Positions 61,740 through 64,000 of a stretch of DNA of 64,000 nucleotides are shown here, piece after piece. Origin of the DNA: JBHPGW01 sp042569785. Lineage in GTDB: Bacteria > Planctomycetota > Phycisphaerae > Sedimentisphaerales > Anaerobacaceae. A program made the position numbers and the translations under genes. The DNA is taken from contig JBHPGW010000003.1 of assembly GCA_042569785.1 (NCBI GenBank), positions 1-64,000 of the forward strand. Direction: 5' to 3'. The notes below the pieces were generated by a model that ran no database searches, was not told the DNA's origin, and worked only from the letters and a program-made list of their open reading frames with translations. Positions within the stretch are counted from its first letter, which is position 1. Each line of letters begins with the position of its first letter.

Positions 61740-62201
61740 CTACACCTTAAAGCTTTTTACATTAACCAAAGACTTTTCAAAATCTTTGACCATAAAGTGT
61801 TTGCTTCTGCCTTTTTGGATTACTGTATGGCCCTCGGCTTTAAGTCGTTTTTTGAGGTTTTTCAGACCACCGGGATATTTTTCGTTAAGAATCCCGCCGG
61901 TTTTCAGTGTTCTCCAATATGGAGTAATTCGCTTTTTGCCCTGGCGTTGCATTTCATCAGCAGCATTGGCAGCTATCCAGGAAAATATGCCGGTCGTTAT
62001 GGGACAGCCGAAATCTGCGCTGTGTTTTTTCGCCAGGATCTGCCGAATCTCATTTATTGTGATAAGCTTACCTTTAGGGACTTTGCGCATAACCTGGTCT
62101 ACCTCGATGGGAGCCGGTAAACAATAAGTTCCTGCCGGCCAATTTTTGCCCTTTTTCTTATCAAAGCGTTCAACCCTCGGCAAATCCTTACTATTAGCCA
62201 A
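61740..62201 (-). CDS. alkyltransferase-like (MGMT-family) DNA-binding protein lacking the reactive Cys
   Basis: A 153-aa protein with the fold of the DNA-binding domain of O6-alkylguanine transferases: VPKGKLITINEIRQIL (~41-56), then ITTGIFSWIAAN, then PYWRTLKTGGILNEKYPGG where MGMT has PCHRV. The Cys is replaced by Tyr, so it cannot take up alkyl groups. Proteins of this kind flag bulky O6-alkylguanine for excision repair. Assignment rests on motif pattern. Confidence 0.65.
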   Translation of the reverse strand: MANSKDLPRVERFDKKKGKNWPAGTYCLPAPIEVDQVMRKVPKGKLITINEIRQILAKKHSADFGCPITTGIFSWIAANAADEMQRQGKKRITPYWRTLKTGGILNEKYPGGLKNLKKRLKAEGHTVIQKGRSKHFMVKDFEKSLVNVKSFKV

Positions 62202-62247
62202 CTTCTCGGCCTATGACGTTTTCTTTTTCATTTTATTGTCTTAATCC

Positions 62248-63060
62248 TTATCGTAACAACCCTTTGATTTTAAAAAATTCGGAAACAGCTACAGAATTTT
62301 CAACAGTAAATCCTATCCGTATCCATTTGTTCTTTACTTTCATTACGAAAATTTTGTCTCTGCTTGGTCTGTCATAATCGGCTGGGAACCATATCCTGAA
62401 AAGAGGATCGCCGGTTCCGTGCAGCCGCCATTTGCCATTTCTAAGCGTAAGCGGCTTTTCCTCAACATACTCTACTTGTGAAAGTTTTATGCTTTTAGAA
62501 CCGGTCGGGAAGTAGTAATTTTTGAAGACTATTGTATCATCGAAGATTTCAATTAGCTTGTCTTTATATTCACCTTTCGCAGAAATATCGTCTATCTTTG
62601 TGTCAGTAATTTTTTCTGGGACTTCTGATTTTCTTGTGACGATATAAAAAGTCGCCGCCAGCATGAATGCTATCAAAATACCTCCGATTATGTACGAGAA
62701 TCTCGGCATATTGAAATCTGCCCCTGCATTCCAGAGGAGTACAGAAATATAAGCTGTCAGTAAAAATACAGACAACAATACGGTGAAACAGTCAAAAAAC
62801 AGCATTGGCTTTCTGCTGCTATAATTTTTTGCAAATATCCTTGTACATACAATGTTAACTGTCAGAAGAATTGCTATGATTGTCATTAATATTATCGCTA
62901 TCACAAACGTACCGGCAAATTTGCTCATGTAATCATCAGGGGTATCGCCCTTACTTCCCCAGTGTGTTCCCATCTGCTCAGGCATGTACGGATAAAACAG
63001 AAATCCGATTACAGGAAAAAGAAAAATAATTAGTATGATAAGCCAATGTATTTTTCGCAT
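62248..63060 (-). CDS. DUF1648-type membrane protein
   Basis: A 270-aa membrane protein with four hydrophobic helices: HWLIILIIFLFPVIGFLFY, then PYMPEQMGTHWGSKGDTPDDY (the DUF1648 loop), FVIAIILMTIIAILLTV and two more. The C-terminal half (~165-270) is soluble with WRLHGTGDPLFRIWFPAD, like a PH-type domain. Function is unknown. It may be cotranscribed with the 63088 gene. Confidence 0.7.
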   Translation of the reverse strand: MRKIHWLIILIIFLFPVIGFLFYPYMPEQMGTHWGSKGDTPDDYMSKFAGTFVIAIILMTIIAILLTVNIVCTRIFAKNYSSRKPMLFFDCFTVLLSVFLLTAYISVLLWNAGADFNMPRFSYIIGGILIAFMLAATFYIVTRKSEVPEKITDTKIDDISAKGEYKDKLIEIFDDTIVFKNYYFPTGSKSIKLSQVEYVEEKPLTLRNGKWRLHGTGDPLFRIWFPADYDRPSRDKIFVMKVKNKWIRIGFTVENSVAVSEFFKIKGLLR

Positions 63061-63087
63061 TTTATATCCTATTCTAATAACCTTCTC

Positions 63088-63468
63088 TTAAGCATTATCC
63101 TTTTCTTTCATCTCTCTTATTTGCAGCATTAGTTCGTTAATGCGTAATTCTATCGATGAGAGCATCCAGAACTTAAAGTGGTTAATGCGCATCTGGCAGT
63201 GAATAAGGTAAATAATTTTTATCGAAAGCGTCACCGTAGCCACCTCGATCATCAACAACCTGATACGATCACCGCCAACTATTGAGATCGCCACAGATGC
63301 AACAAGAACGATAATAAATATGGCATTGACCAGCTTGGTACGGAATTTCGGCATACCGCCAATACTGCCTATAATAGCGCGAACTCGTTCCTTTTCCTGT
63401 TGAAATTGTCCCAGCTCCTGCTTGAGATCGTCAATTTCATTTTTAAGGCCTTCGAACTTTTCTTCCAT
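63088..63468 (-). CDS. small membrane protein with N-terminal coiled coil
   Basis: A 126-aa protein I do not recognise. A coiled coil (~1-32, EGLKNEIDDLKQELGQFQQE) precedes two hydrophobic helices (~47-65 and ~72-92) and an amphipathic tail. Start 63468 has GAGGCGG just upstream; a longer frame to 63600 runs into the argH promoter region. Confidence 0.6.
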   Translation of the reverse strand: MEEKFEGLKNEIDDLKQELGQFQQEKERVRAIIGSIGGMPKFRTKLVNAIFIIVLVASVAISIVGGDRIRLLMIEVATVTLSIKIIYLIHCQMRINHFKFWMLSSIELRINELMLQIREMKEKDNA

Positions 63469-63593
63469 AATACCGCCTCGCATTAAATATGATAAATTTT
63501 GATTTTGTCCGAACCGTCTGGCGATAGAATAATTGTTTTTGCGGTATTTTGCAAGTAATCTGTTCGTGTCGCGTAAAAGGGGCAAGAGTGTTC

Positions 63594-63622
63594 TTGACAC
63601 ACTTTGCCGGTGGTCGTATTAT
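63594..63622 (+). promoter_or_regulatory. promoter of argH
   Basis: TTGACA (63594-63599), 17 bases, TATTAT (63617-63622), 37 bases before the argH start: a near-consensus promoter. Confidence 0.7.
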
Positions 63623-63658
63623 CTTATCTGAATAGAAGCGATTACTGGAGCTTGAAAA

Positions 63659-64000
63659 ATGAGTAAATCTAAAAAAAGCTGGGAAAAACGTCTGGCTGGT
63701 GCGCCGGCTGATATGGCGGTGGATTTCGTGGAGTCACTGTCCTATGACCAACGGCTGTACAAATACGATATAGTCGGATCGATCGCTCATGCGCAGATGC
63801 TGGCTGAGCAAAAGCTGATTACCAAAGCCGATTTCAAGAAGATCAAGGCAGGTCTGGTCGAGATCGATCGCCAAATCAGCGAAGGCAAATTCAAGTTCGA
63901 TAAAACTCTCGAAGATATTCACATGGCGATCGAGTCGGCGTTAGTAAAAAAGATCGGCGAAGCAGGCAAAAAGCTGCACACCGGCAGGAGCCGAAATGAC
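63659..64000 (+). CDS. argH: argininosuccinate lyase, 5' part
   Basis: The first 114 residues of an enzyme that splits argininosuccinate into arginine and fumarate. It shows the ArgH N-terminus: SYDQRLYKYDIVGSIAHAQM (~29-48), EDIHMAIESAL (~86-96) and the beginning of the substrate motif HTGRSRND at the window end. GGAG lies nine bases ahead of the ATG. It continues past the window. Confidence 0.95.
   Translation, partial: MSKSKKSWEKRLAGAPADMAVDFVESLSYDQRLYKYDIVGSIAHAQMLAEQKLITKADFKKIKAGLVEIDRQISEGKFKFDKTLEDIHMAIESALVKKIGEAGKKLHTGRSRND

Noticed and set aside
63734..63922. Minus-strand 62-codon frame
   Set aside because: It is antisense to the clearly recognised start of argH.

Overview
The window looks like a chromosome segment of an anaerobic planctomycete of the Phycisphaerae, probably close to the Sedimentisphaerales. 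The grounds are PEP-CTERM proteins ending in a VPEPMTIALLGLGG-RRRK tail, a cohesin-like protein with doubled dockerin-type motifs, LamG-bearing secreted proteins and pseudopilins, the siroheme-dependent (Ahb) heme route, and a large set of rubredoxin, rubrerythrin and desulfoferrodoxin genes. The placement is inferred from gene content; no rRNA is present.

Layout. 1-842: the tail of a B12-dependent ribonucleotide reductase, then a gene-poor stretch with a truncated tRNA-Pro 3' half and a fold-back of heptamer repeats. 843-7790: a copper operon csoR-cusC-cusB-cusA (minus strand) with a CsoR operator inside its promoter. 7920-10830: sulfur assimilation (cysM-like, cysK, moeB) with the wreck of a ThiS/MoaD-like sulfur carrier upstream of moeB. 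10828-17376: an oxygen, peroxide and nitrosative stress island: flavin reductase-rubredoxin, two ferritin-like proteins, desulfoferrodoxin, FprA flavo-diiron protein, a YeeE/YedE pair, and an Rrf2-cupin-(hcp remnant)-ferredoxin operon. 17428-18706: arsC and a TIGR02757 protein. 19157-22434: a dockerin-type protein and two tandem PEP-CTERM paralogues with long leaders. 22450-29252: cobO, hemB, hemC, ahbB, hemA and ahbD (tetrapyrrole synthesis). 29318-34749: a BNR-repeat sialidase-like protein, a GH42-like hydrolase and an UlaG-like lactonase. 34864-41577: a seven-gene glycan assembly operon with three methyltransferases. 41626-50613: a LamG PEP-CTERM gene, then a minus-strand run dxr-rseP-SHMT-like-DegT-GT2-DUF354. 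50799-61496: a ten-gene type II secretion / type IV pilus-like operon. 61740-64000: an alkyltransferase-like protein, two small membrane proteins and the start of argH.

How the parts fit. The oxygen-defence genes pass electrons through rubredoxin to superoxide reductase, rubrerythrin and the flavo-diiron oxidase, as expected for an air-exposed anaerobe. Early tetrapyrrole genes feed siroheme, heme and corrin; cobO and the class II reductase link to B12. Surface proteins, glycan genes and the pseudopilin system together suggest an elaborate envelope and polysaccharide use.

Most notable points: a sulfur-carrier gene broken by a single in-frame UAG yet still stop-start coupled to moeB; the in-frame tail of hybrid cluster protein left behind a cupin gene; a pseudopilin leader peptide written by a 7-nt minisatellite; a fold-back element inserted into a dispersed repeat with an apparent TTG target duplication; a rubredoxin with its own internal start; a divergent SHMT in a sugar cluster; and structured leaders on all surface-protein genes.
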